22,734 nucleotides of DNA. Origin: CAZNMF01 sp035547155 (GTDB taxonomy: Bacteria > Acidobacteriota > Vicinamibacteria > Vicinamibacterales > SCN-69-37). Positions 1 to 6,994 of this stretch are shown here, in pieces. The translations under genes were made by a program, and so were the position numbers. Under the pieces are notes generated by a model. It was not told where the DNA came from and searched no databases. It was given only the letters and a program-made list of their open reading frames with translations. Position 1 is the stretch's first letter; every line of letters begins with the position of its first letter. The stretch spans positions 1-22,734 of the forward strand of contig DASZVJ010000014.1 of NCBI GenBank assembly GCA_035547155.1, in the 5' to 3' direction.

Positions 1-141
1 TCCATGCGGTCATTGGCGGCAACCCAAGTTGTCATTCCACTTTGCTCGAAAACGGCCGGAAACATCGCATCAGGCCGCGTGTTTCTCCAGGCAACACTTG
101 GCGCCGGTCGTCGTATTCCGCAACAGGGGGAGAAAGTCGCA

Positions 142-474
142 ATGATTCAGACAGTGCCCGTAGTGGACGATCGGCTGTCCGAAGAAGGGTCGTCGGCCCC
201 GCTGGAATCGTACGATCAGCAAGCGCTCGTGCGGCGCTTGAACCGCATCGAAGGCCAGGTGCGGGGCATTCGTCGCATGATCGAGGAGCCCCGATCCTGC
301 ATCGAGATCCTGCAGCAGCTGGCAGCGGCGGAAGCCGCCCTCAACCGGATCGGCTTGGCGGTGTTTCGGCATCACATCGACCACTGCGTTCAGGACGGCA
401 TCGCCAAGGGTGACGGCGAGACCCGCAAGCAGTTGAACGAGCTCGTCGACATCTTCGATCGCTTCGGCAAATAG
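142..474 (+). CDS. CsoR/RcnR (DUF156) family metal-sensing repressor
   Basis: 110-residue all-helical protein of the metal-sensitive repressor family, which binds operator DNA as a tetramer and releases it when Cu(I), or in relatives Ni/Co or formaldehyde, is bound. The core begins at about residue 28 with the family signature RRLNRIEGQVRGI, residues 31-43. The metal-site fingerprint is present: Cys53 in RSCIEIL, then His78 and Cys82 in HHIDHC. This Cys-His-Cys arrangement matches Cu(I)-type CsoR better than the Cys-Cys persulfide sensor CstR. The ATG at 142 is chosen because a GGGGGAGAAAG ribosome site lies just upstream; an in-frame ORF continues upstream to base 4 but its extra residues do not resemble the family. 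The gene stands alone and is convergent with the heme A module. Ligand identity is inferred from the fingerprint; no operator was recognised in the 141 bases upstream. Confidence 0.9.
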   Translation: MIQTVPVVDDRLSEEGSSAPLESYDQQALVRRLNRIEGQVRGIRRMIEEPRSCIEILQQLAAAEAALNRIGLAVFRHHIDHCVQDGIAKGDGETRKQLNELVDIFDRFGK

Positions 475-492
475 GCCGAAGGGTTCGAGCGA

Positions 493-528
493 AGACCTGC
501 GGGACGGCGATTAGGCCGCCGCAGGTCT
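493..528. terminator. Hairpin between convergent csoR-like gene and ctaM
   Basis: A perfect 10-bp inverted repeat, AGACCTGCGG at 493-502 and CCGCAGGTCT at 519-528, encloses a second stem CGGC/GCCG (505-508 with 515-518) around a 6-nt loop. It lies 18 bases after the stop of the CsoR-type gene and about 50 bases past the end of the minus-strand DUF420 gene, so it can serve both. There is no T-run on either side, so classical intrinsic termination is not certain. Confidence 0.6.
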
Positions 529-579
529 GTACGCGTTGGTGCCCGCGGCCACCGGCCGCTGTGGTCTCGCGGTGTGCCG

Positions 580-1011
580 TCAATACATCTGATACAGCAT
601 TACGTAGACGATCACGCCCGTGATCGAGACGAACAGCCACACGGGAAACGTGATGCGTGCGATGCGCCGATGGCGCACGTCGCTGCGGATGAGCCCCCGC
701 CGCAGCGTCAGGATCGCCAACGGCAGCACGACCGCCGCCAGCACGACGTGCGGGATCAGAATCGAGAAGTAGATCGTCCGTGCGATGCCGGTGCCTGGAA
801 ACGGCTTCGAGCCAATCTGCGCGTGGTAGATCGTGTACGAAATCAGGAAGAGCGATGACGCGACGAACGCGGCGATCATGAAGCGCCGATGCGTCTGGAT
901 GTGACCGTGCTTGATGTGCCACCAGCCGGTCACCAGCAGCACAGCCGACGTCGCGTTCAACGACGCGTTGAGCGCCGGCAGATCGGCGGCGGTCAGGCCA
1001 GCCTCCGGCAC
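580..1011 (-). CDS. ctaM: DUF420 membrane protein, CtaM-like cytochrome oxidase assembly factor
   Basis: Predicted 143-residue integral membrane protein with about four hydrophobic segments. It matches the DUF420/YozB family. In Firmicutes the member CtaM is needed to make active heme-A cytochrome oxidase. Conserved-looking family features are LPALNASLN near the start, KHGHIQTHRRFM, ISYTIYHAQIGS, LIPHVVLAAVVLPLAILTL and RHRRIARITFPVW; the histidines within these are candidates for heme or copper handling. The GTG at 1011 is chosen because it gives the usual family length; it lies inside the 3' end of the heme O synthase gene, overlapping it by 19 bases, which suggests translational coupling. 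It is the last gene of the minus-strand heme A module. The longer ORF reaching 1368 in this frame is a shadow of ctaB. The gene symbol rests on family resemblance and context. Confidence 0.85.
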   Translation of the reverse strand: MPEAGLTAADLPALNASLNATSAVLLVTGWWHIKHGHIQTHRRFMIAAFVASSLFLISYTIYHAQIGSKPFPGTGIARTIYFSILIPHVVLAAVVLPLAILTLRRGLIRSDVRHRRIARITFPVWLFVSITGVIVYVMLYQMY

Positions 1012-1907
1012 ATCATCATCAGCACCCACAGCAGCGGCAGGTAGACGATCGACGCCAGAAACAGCGTCTTCGCATTGGCAATGGACCGATGCCGTGCGAA
1101 CGCGAACGCGAGCCAGAGCTGTCCGAGTCCGAGCACCACGGCGCCGACCGCGTACGCCGACGTCGCCATGCCGAAGAGATATGGCAGCTGGCTGAACGGA
1201 ATGAGCGCCGCTGCCCACAGCGTCGCCTGGCGCCCCGTGAACGCGCCGTGCTTGTCGACGACGGTCAGCATGGGCAGACCGGCGCGCGCGTAGTCTTCGC
1301 GGAACATCCACGCGATCGCGAGGAAGTGCGGCAGCTGCCAGAGGAACATGATCAGGAACAGCGTCCACGGCTGCACGCCGCTGACCGATCCGCGTACCGC
1401 GGCCCAGCCGATGAGGGGCGGCAGCGCGCCGGGCACCGCGCCGATCACGGTGGACAGCGACGTCCGCCGCTTCAACGGCGTGTAGATGCCGGCGTAGCTG
1501 GCGAACGTCGCGAACGCGACGATGACGGCGGCGCTGTTCGAGGCGAGCCCGAGGATCGCCAGGCCCGCGACGGTCATCAGCGCTGCGATGAGCGCGCCTT
1601 CGAGCCGGCTCATCCGGCCATCCGCGACGGGACGGAGGCGCGTGCGGAGCATCAGCCGGTCCGTGTCGTGCTCGTGCACCTGGTTGATGGCCGCCGCACC
1701 GCTGGCGACGAGCGCCGTGCCCGCGCAGACCAGCGCCAACGTCATGAGGTCGAGCTCCGTGGGGCCCGCCATGTAGTAGCCGGCCGCCGTCGTCGCGACG
1801 ACGAGCGTGTTCACGCGCGGCTTGGCCAGCGTGAGGATGTCTTTGATTTTCGACGGCACGACCGCGCCGTCAGCGGACTTGTCGTAGGTGAGGGCTTCAG
1901 GCTTCAT
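993..1907 (-). CDS. ctaB: Protoheme IX farnesyltransferase (heme O synthase)
   Basis: 304-residue UbiA-superfamily prenyltransferase that adds a farnesyl chain to heme B to make heme O, the precursor of heme A. The first signature begins at Asn75 (AINQVHEHDTDRLM) with Asp81 and Asp83 and continues RTRLRPVADGRM, the allylic-diphosphate/Mg site of the family. The second conserved part is YTPLKRRTSLSTVIGAVPGA followed by GW, then LWQLPHFLAIAWMFREDY. About eight to nine membrane helices are expected and hydrophobic blocks fit this. The ATG at 1907 overlaps the ctaA stop as ATGA, so the pair is probably translationally coupled. The open frame extends far upstream, to 2804, only as a shadow of ctaA. 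The order ctaA-ctaB-ctaM in one strand supports a dedicated heme A pathway for an aa3- or caa3-type oxidase encoded elsewhere. Confidence 0.95.
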   Translation of the reverse strand: MKPEALTYDKSADGAVVPSKIKDILTLAKPRVNTLVVATTAAGYYMAGPTELDLMTLALVCAGTALVASGAAAINQVHEHDTDRLMLRTRLRPVADGRMSRLEGALIAALMTVAGLAILGLASNSAAVIVAFATFASYAGIYTPLKRRTSLSTVIGAVPGALPPLIGWAAVRGSVSGVQPWTLFLIMFLWQLPHFLAIAWMFREDYARAGLPMLTVVDKHGAFTGRQATLWAAALIPFSQLPYLFGMATSAYAVGAVVLGLGQLWLAFAFARHRSIANAKTLFLASIVYLPLLWVLMMMCRRLA

Positions 1908-2824
1908 GACGCGTGTCCAGACTGGGCGAACCGGACCCGGAACAATCGTAACGTGAGGACGAGCGACGTGACGAATACGATCGCGCCCGTCGCCACGTGC
2001 AGCGTGTTGACGATCGGTTGCTTGGCCGTCAGCACGACATAGGCGCCGAGCGTGATCTGCGTGGCGATCGCCGCCGCCAACAGCCACGCGGGCCGCGCCA
2101 GCTCCGAGCGATCGCCATGGCGCCGCACGAGCGTGACGATATTGGCCAGCGCGACCGAGGCCACCACGAGCGCGCCGACGCGGTGCGCGAAATGAATCGC
2201 GATCGGCGTCGTCCATACCGGCGGCAGCAGGTGGCCGTACGACAGCGGGAAGGTCGGGATCGCCAGTCCCGCTCCCGTATGGCGCATCGTGGCTCCCAAC
2301 AGGATCTGGCCGTACACGAGCGCGGTCAAGATCGCCATGCGCCGGCGGAGCGACGGGTCGTCGACGGGCGCGTGCCGCGGCTGACGCCACGTCCGCGACG
2401 TGACGAGCGCGAGCGTGACCGTCAGCGCGAAGAAGATCTGCGCGAGACCTGCGTGGCTGATGGAGATCGAATCGGGCAGCATCAGCAGGACCGTCAGTCC
2501 GCCGAGCACGCCTTGCGCGATGACGGCGCCGAGCGCGATCCAGCCGAGACGCCGCACCCACGCACGCGGCTCGACGCGCCACAAGAAGACCACGAGGCCG
2601 ATCGTGAGCATGCCGACGGTCGACGCGATGAGGCGGTGGCCGTGCTCGTAGAAGATGCCGCCGACCATCTGGCTCAGCGGAAACGCGAACATCTGCCGGC
2701 CGTAGGTCGTCGGCCAGTCCGGCACGGAGAGGCCGGAATTGGTGCTCGTCACCATGCCGCCCGCCGTGACGAGCAGCAGCGTCGCGACGACGAGCAGACG
2801 GCAATATCGATGAAGCCAGATCAC
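1904..2824 (-). CDS. ctaA: Heme A synthase (COX15/CtaA family)
   Basis: 306-residue integral membrane protein that oxidises the C8 methyl of heme O to the formyl group of heme A. The N-terminal half has the family block TNSGLSVPDWP (29-38) and then EHGHRLIAS, giving His61 and His63. A further histidine lies in SISHAGLAQ. The second half repeats the pattern with HFAHR and TLHVATG. These paired histidines on transmembrane helices are the expected heme ligands of the two four-helix bundles. A glycine-rich GLAIPTFPLSYGHLLPP stretch in the second half is the internal repeat of the SVPDWP region. The ATG at 2824 follows the upstream lipoprotein stop by 10 bases, and the stop overlaps ctaB by 4 bases. 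Length and motif set are normal; no defect seen. Confidence 0.95.
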   Translation of the reverse strand: MIWLHRYCRLLVVATLLLVTAGGMVTSTNSGLSVPDWPTTYGRQMFAFPLSQMVGGIFYEHGHRLIASTVGMLTIGLVVFLWRVEPRAWVRRLGWIALGAVIAQGVLGGLTVLLMLPDSISISHAGLAQIFFALTVTLALVTSRTWRQPRHAPVDDPSLRRRMAILTALVYGQILLGATMRHTGAGLAIPTFPLSYGHLLPPVWTTPIAIHFAHRVGALVVASVALANIVTLVRRHGDRSELARPAWLLAAAIATQITLGAYVVLTAKQPIVNTLHVATGAIVFVTSLVLTLRLFRVRFAQSGHAS

Positions 2825-2834
2825 GTGTCGTTCC

Positions 2835-3578
2835 TTACTCGGCGTCGAGCTCGACGGTCACGTCGGCCGCGTGTCCCTTGGTGACGGTCACGCGCGCCGT
2901 CCGCGTGCCGAAGCGCTCGTGCCACACGGCCAGCGTGTAGGTGCCGTCCGGCACGCCGGTCAGCGCGAAGCGTCCGTCCGAGTCAGTCACGGCAAAATAC
3001 GGATGATCGACGACGCCGACGAACGCGGTCATCCACGGGTGCAGATCGCATTTGAACCGCACCATGATCTCCGGCGACGCGAACGTCCGCGTCTCGCGCA
3101 TGCCTTGCACGGGCTGCAGCCGGCTGAGCTCGGGATTCACGCCAGGCAGGTTGTGGACGTTGTGCTCGGTCGGATCCTCGTTGACGATCTCGACTGGCTG
3201 TCCGACGCGAACGCCGAGCACGTGCGGAACGAAGCGGCAGCCGCGCTGAACGAGCTGGACGGGCTCGGTGGCTTCGGGAAACGCGTGCGTACGATCGAGG
3301 CCGTCTTCGATGTAGACGAACGCGTTCGCGACGAACCCGTCTCGCGAGACGACGATGGTGTCGTTGACGGGAGTAGCGCCGCTCACTTCGAGGCAGACCG
3401 GATCGAAACCCATGCGAATCGGCTCAGGCGTCGGCGGTCGCCCGCGCAGATGGACGCGGCCGTCGATCGATCCGCCCGACAGCGCCGCCGCCGCGGCAGG
3501 TGCCGGCGCGCGTGCGTCGCACGCGGCCGTGATGATCGCGCACGCGCACAGCGCCGCGCCGAGTCGAGGTATGGCCAT
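2835..3578 (-). CDS. Cupredoxin-like lipoprotein with C-terminal carboxypeptidase-regulatory-like domain
   Basis: 247-residue exported protein of the plastocyanin-like/methylamine-utilisation-type family. Residues 1-20 form a lipoprotein signal ending ITAAC, so Cys20 is the likely lipidated residue. An Ala/Pro linker follows. The cupredoxin region contains EHNVHNLP (His139, His142) and FKCDLHPWM (Cys177, His180, Met183), the His-Cys-His-Met set expected for a type 1 copper site. From about 192 the sequence DSDGRFALTGVPDGTYTLAVWHE is typical of a carboxypeptidase-regulatory-like beta-sandwich. It is the first gene of the heme A module, 10 bases before ctaA, suggesting a periplasmic electron-transfer or copper-handling role in respiration; the exact partner is unknown. 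The start is uncertain: ATG 3578 gives a compact signal peptide but no ribosome site; TTG 3620 has AGGG upstream and would add 14 residues. Confidence 0.85.
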   Translation of the reverse strand: MAIPRLGAALCACAIITAACDARAPAPAAAAALSGGSIDGRVHLRGRPPTPEPIRMGFDPVCLEVSGATPVNDTIVVSRDGFVANAFVYIEDGLDRTHAFPEATEPVQLVQRGCRFVPHVLGVRVGQPVEIVNEDPTEHNVHNLPGVNPELSRLQPVQGMRETRTFASPEIMVRFKCDLHPWMTAFVGVVDHPYFAVTDSDGRFALTGVPDGTYTLAVWHERFGTRTARVTVTKGHAADVTVELDAE

Positions 3579-3631
3579 CAGTCGGAGGAGGCGAACGAGG
3601 GCGAAGACGACGACCTGCAATTATCCCTGAC

Positions 3632-3661
3632 TTGACCCTTCTCGCGCCAGGATGCTAGTTT
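3632..3661 (+). promoter_or_regulatory. Candidate promoter for tRNA-Glu
   Basis: TTGACC at 3632-3637 (5 of 6 to the -35 consensus) is followed after 18 bases by TAGTTT at 3656-3661, preceded by TG at 3653-3654, an extended -10 arrangement. A start about 7 bases on would leave a short leader before the tRNA at 3683. The -10 match is poor (3 of 6), so this is tentative. Confidence 0.35.
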
Positions 3662-3682
3662 CTGAAGTTCCTGTCGCCGCGT

Positions 3683-3757
3683 GCCGGTATCGTCTAGGGG
3701 TCAGGACACGTGGTTCTCAGCCACGGGACCGGGGTTCGAATCCCCGTACCGGTACCA
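3683..3757 (+). tRNA. tRNA-Glu (anticodon CTC)
   Basis: Full cloverleaf of 75 bases including an encoded CCA. The acceptor arm is GCCGGTA paired with TACCGGT (3747-3753) with a terminal G-U, discriminator A3754 and CCA 3755-3757. The D-region TCTAGGGGTCAGGAC, anticodon stem CGTGG/CCACG around loop TTCTCAG, and T-arm CGGGG-TTCGAAT-CCCCG are intact. The anticodon CTC is at 3716-3718, reading GAG. The TCGTCTAGGGGTCAGGACA core is typical of bacterial tRNA-Glu. It is transcribed divergently from the heme A module. Confidence 0.96.
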
Positions 3758-3758
3758 T

Positions 3759-3893
3759 CCTTCGCTCGCGCTTGCCAAAAACACACCGCGAGCTACGGAT
3801 GGCGAGTCATCCTTCGCGCGTCGCCATCCGCTTGAGCGCGTCTCGTGCACGAACGCGGGCTTGTCTCGCCGTAGCGCGCTCCGTGCGCGAAGG
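3759..3893. repeat. Inverted pair of REP-like palindromes downstream of tRNA-Glu
   Basis: The spacer after the tRNA holds CCTTCGCTCGCG (3759-3770) facing CGCGAGCTACGG (3787-3798), an imperfect palindrome with a 7-bp stem GCTCGCG/CGCGAGC. A related element in the opposite orientation, CCGTAGCGCGC to GCGCGAAGG, occupies 3869-3893. CCTTCGCGCG also recurs at 3811-3820, next to a 5-bp hairpin GGATG/CATCC (3797-3801 and 3808-3812). Nothing coding is evident in 3758-3910. The elements resemble dispersed REP-type repeats; the first could also end tRNA transcription. Confidence 0.5.
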
Positions 3894-3910
3894 CGGATAG
3901 GATACGGTCC

Positions 3911-5923
3911 TTGGCCGTTTCACTTTTCGCCAGGCGAGCCGGTGCCGCCGCCGCGATCGGCGCCGGGGCGACTGCGCTCGCGTTGTGGCTCGGCCGCGTA
4001 CCGTTCGTCCAGCGCGTCGAGAACGCGAGCTATGACTGGCGCGTCGCCAGCGCGGCGACGCCCGCAAACTCCTCCTCGCCCATCGTCATCGTCGACATCA
4101 ACGAGTCGACCATCCGCGCGATGGAGCCGCTCGTGGGCCGTTGGCCGTGGCCGCGTGCGGTGCACGCGGCGGCGATCGACTACCTGGCCTCGTCCGGCGC
4201 GAAGGTGATCGCGTACGACGTGCTGTTCGGCGAGCACGAAGGGCGCAGCGAGACGATCATCAACGGACAGACGGTCACCGGCGCCGACTCCGATCGCGCG
4301 TTCGCGCAGTCCGTGCGATCGGCGGGGAACGTCATCATGCTCGCGGACGCGGTCTATGAAGGCCTCGCGAAAGGCGAGGCGGCGATCGACGCGCCCGTGT
4401 TGCCAGGACGAACGTATCGTCCTGGATCCGGCTTCGAGCCGCGGCCGCAGCTCCAATTGCCGTACGACGATTTGGCGGCGGCCGTGCACGGCGTCGGCCA
4501 CAACATGCTCGTGCGCGATGCGGAGTCGGACTTCGCGCGGCGCATGCTGCCGTTCGTCGACGTGCACGGTGTCCCCGTGCCGTCGCTCGGCATGGCGGCG
4601 GCGCTCGCGTTCCTGGACGCGCCGGTCGATCAGGTCGCGCTCGACGGCAACACGCTGCGCGTCGGCGACGCGCGCATGCCGCTGCTGTCGCAACCATCGA
4701 TCGGATCGGACGGCAAGCCACAACCGTCGAAGCAGGCGCTGCTGCGATTTCGCCAGCCGGCGAAGGGCCCCGATGGCGTGACGTCGATGTTCCCCGGCTA
4801 TTCGTTCTTCGACGTGCTGCTGTCCGGCGATCAGCTGGCGACGGGCAAGCCACCGGCGATTCCGCCGTCGGCGTTCGCCGGCAAGCTCGTCTTCGTCGGC
4901 ACGAGCGCGGCCGGCACGTTCGACACCTATCAGACGCCGTTCGCCGCGCGCGCCGGTGGCGTCGAGCTGCACGCGACGCTGGCCGACGACCTGCTGTCGA
5001 AGCAGTTCATGCGCCGCACGTCTCCCCTCGTCGACGCCGCACTGAGCGTCGCGGGCGGCCTGGCCGCCGCCATTGCAGCCGTCTGGCTGCCGGTCGCCGG
5101 CGCGACCGCCGCCGTCCTTGCGGTGGGCGCCGGATTCGTTCTCTGGACCCGTCACGCGGTCGGCACCGGCGTCTGGATCGGGACCGTCGTCCCGGGCCTC
5201 GCGGCAGCCATGGCGTTGTTCAGCGGCGTGGCCTGGCGATATTTCGTCGAAGGCCGGGAGAAGCGCCACATCAAGCGTCTCTTCGGCCGCTACGTGTCCA
5301 AGGACGTGATCGAGCAGCTCATGGCCGATCCCGCGCTGGCCAATCTCGGCGGCCAGCGGCGCGAGATGACCGTGCTCTTCTCGGATATTCGCGGGTTTAC
5401 CACGGCCTCCGAGCAGGGCACGCCCGAGGCCATCGTGGAACAGCTGAACGAGTATTTCGGGGAGATGGTGGCGGTCCTGTTCCGCCATCGGGGAACGCTC
5501 GATAAGTTCGTGGGCGACATGGTGATGGGCTTGTTCGGGGCGCCGCTGCCGGACCCGAGCCACGCCGACCACGCCGTCGCCGCGGCGCTCGAGATGACGG
5601 CCGAGCTCACGCGGCTGAACGAACGGTGGAAGGCCGCCGGACGTCCGGTGCTCGACATCGGCATCGGCATCAACTCCGGTGAGATGATCGCGGGGAACAT
5701 CGGCGCGGAATCGGCGATGAGCTATACCGTGATTGGCGACGCCGTGAATCTCGGATCGCGGCTCGAGTCGCTCAACAAGGAGTACGGCACGCGGCTGCTG
5801 ATCAGCGAGGACACGCGCTCGCGGCTGACGATTCCGGTGACGACGAGGCCGATTGGCAATGTGACGGTGAAGGGCAAATCCAAGGCCGTGATGGTCCACG
5901 AAGTGACGGGGTATTCACGATGA
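3911..5923 (+). CDS. CHASE2-domain class III adenylate/guanylate cyclase
   Basis: 670-residue membrane cyclase. One N-terminal membrane helix (about 8-26) precedes a large extracytoplasmic CHASE2 sensor (about 28-365), which opens with VENASYDWRVA and contains VDINESTIRAM. Two or three further helices lie at about 370-445, then the cytoplasmic class III catalytic domain from about 485. Metal-binding aspartates are Asp492 (FSDIRGFT) and Asp536 (DKFVGDMVMG). Lys532 sits at the usual base-recognition position, and YTVIGDAVNLGSRLE carries the transition-state residues Asn613 and Arg617. All catalytic positions look intact, so it should be active; Lys532 favours ATP and cAMP over cGMP, but this is inferred. 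The TTG start at 3911 is used because the first helix follows directly; its ribosome site is weak. The stop overlaps the next start as ATGA. First gene of the cyclase-protease-channel operon. Confidence 0.93.
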   Translation: MAVSLFARRAGAAAAIGAGATALALWLGRVPFVQRVENASYDWRVASAATPANSSSPIVIVDINESTIRAMEPLVGRWPWPRAVHAAAIDYLASSGAKVIAYDVLFGEHEGRSETIINGQTVTGADSDRAFAQSVRSAGNVIMLADAVYEGLAKGEAAIDAPVLPGRTYRPGSGFEPRPQLQLPYDDLAAAVHGVGHNMLVRDAESDFARRMLPFVDVHGVPVPSLGMAAALAFLDAPVDQVALDGNTLRVGDARMPLLSQPSIGSDGKPQPSKQALLRFRQPAKGPDGVTSMFPGYSFFDVLLSGDQLATGKPPAIPPSAFAGKLVFVGTSAAGTFDTYQTPFAARAGGVELHATLADDLLSKQFMRRTSPLVDAALSVAGGLAAAIAAVWLPVAGATAAVLAVGAGFVLWTRHAVGTGVWIGTVVPGLAAAMALFSGVAWRYFVEGREKRHIKRLFGRYVSKDVIEQLMADPALANLGGQRREMTVLFSDIRGFTTASEQGTPEAIVEQLNEYFGEMVAVLFRHRGTLDKFVGDMVMGLFGAPLPDPSHADHAVAAALEMTAELTRLNERWKAAGRPVLDIGIGINSGEMIAGNIGAESAMSYTVIGDAVNLGSRLESLNKEYGTRLLISEDTRSRLTIPVTTRPIGNVTVKGKSKAVMVHEVTGYSR

Positions 5924-6990
5924 CACGCAAGGCACTCGTATTCGGCGTAATTGCGGGCTCGCTCGCGCTGGCCGCGGCGCGGCCGGCGGCGGCGCAGCTC
6001 GGCGGATTCGGCAAGGCGCTCGACAAGGCGGCCAAGGCCAAGCAGCAGCTCGACGATCTGACGTTCAGCGATCAGGAAGAGCAGCAGCTCGGCAGCGACA
6101 TCAGCGCCAAGCTGCGCGACAAGTACGGCGTCGTGCAGGACAAGGCCGTTCACAAGTACGTGACGCTCGTCGGCACGGTGCTCGCGCAGCAGAGCACGCG
6201 GCCGGGCCTCAAGTGGACGTTCATCGTGCTCGACACCGATGGCGTCAACGCCTTCGCCGCGCCGGGCGGTTTCGTGCACATCACGAAGGGCGCGCTCGCG
6301 CTGATTCACAACGAGTCTGAGCTGGCCGACGTGCTCGGTCACGAGATCTCGCACGTGACGCTGAAGCACACGCTGAACGCGATCCGGAACAACAAGATCG
6401 TCGGCCTCGGCGCGAACGCCACGCGCAATGACATGCTCAAGGCCGCGACCGATCGCGCCTATTCGATGCTGCTCGAGAACGCCTACGATCGCGGCGACGA
6501 GATGGCCGCCGACAAGAGCGGCGTCGAGCTGGCCAATGCGGCGGGCTACGCGCCGACCGGACTCGGCGATTTCCTCACCCGTCTGTCCGAGCGCAACAAG
6601 GACCTGAAGGATCGCAGCGGCCTGTTCGCGTCGCATCCGGAGACGGACGCGCGCCTCGCTGCGCTCAAGAAAGTCATCGCATCCGACAAGCTTGCGGCGA
6701 AGGCGCAGGTGGCGGCGCGCTATGCGGGATCGATCAGCTTCAAGCCCGCGTCCATCGACGGCGTCAGCGTCGTTGCATCAGCCGATTCGGGAAGCTCGGG
6801 CGGCAAGCTCGGATTGTCGAGTCTGTCGTCGATCGGGCGCGAGAAGTCGAGCAATCAGACGATCTCGTCGGCCGGATCGCGCGGGGTCAATCCGGATCGC
6901 GATGCGAAGGGCGGCCCGATCAAGACGCTCGTCGTCGTGACGGTCACCAACGCCGAAGTGAACGAATTCCGCAAGGGCATCACGAACTGA
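5920..6990 (+). CDS. Exported M48-family zinc metalloprotease
   Basis: 356-residue protein with a signal peptide (about 1-25, ending AAAQ). The M48 zinc site is HEISH, with His141, Glu142 and His145, and the third ligand is Glu194 in GDEMAAD, followed by Asp198. The block APGGFVHITKGALALI just before the site is typical of the BepA/LoiP-like exported group rather than membrane HtpX, since no internal membrane helices are present. A SHPET motif at about 236-240 also fits the family. The last ~100 residues are Ser/Gly-rich and then end in a short hydrophobic strand KTLVVVTVTNAEV, a tail outside the catalytic core. Such proteases act in envelope protein quality control. It overlaps the cyclase by 4 bases and the channel gene begins 4 bases after its stop, so it is firmly in the operon. 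Its substrate is unknown. Confidence 0.93.
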   Translation: MTRKALVFGVIAGSLALAAARPAAAQLGGFGKALDKAAKAKQQLDDLTFSDQEEQQLGSDISAKLRDKYGVVQDKAVHKYVTLVGTVLAQQSTRPGLKWTFIVLDTDGVNAFAAPGGFVHITKGALALIHNESELADVLGHEISHVTLKHTLNAIRNNKIVGLGANATRNDMLKAATDRAYSMLLENAYDRGDEMAADKSGVELANAAGYAPTGLGDFLTRLSERNKDLKDRSGLFASHPETDARLAALKKVIASDKLAAKAQVAARYAGSISFKPASIDGVSVVASADSGSSGGKLGLSSLSSIGREKSSNQTISSAGSRGVNPDRDAKGGPIKTLVVVTVTNAEVNEFRKGITN

Positions 6991-6994
6991 GATC

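Noticed and set aside
4..141. N-terminal extension of the CsoR-type protein back to base 4
   Set aside because: The extension has no family similarity, and a good ribosome site precedes ATG 142.
993..2804. A 603-codon minus-strand frame that would fuse heme O synthase to an upstream Arg/Ala-rich domain
   Set aside because: The upstream half is the out-of-frame reading of ctaA; ctaB starts at 1907 with an ATGA overlap.
3652..3900. Small open frame across the tRNA
   Set aside because: It covers the tRNA-Glu gene and REP-like spacer; no ribosome site and no plausible protein.
3920..5899. A 659-codon open frame on the minus strand opposite the cyclase
   Set aside because: It is Arg/His-rich with no recognisable fold, exactly mirrors the cyclase frame, and is the usual antisense shadow of GC-biased codons.
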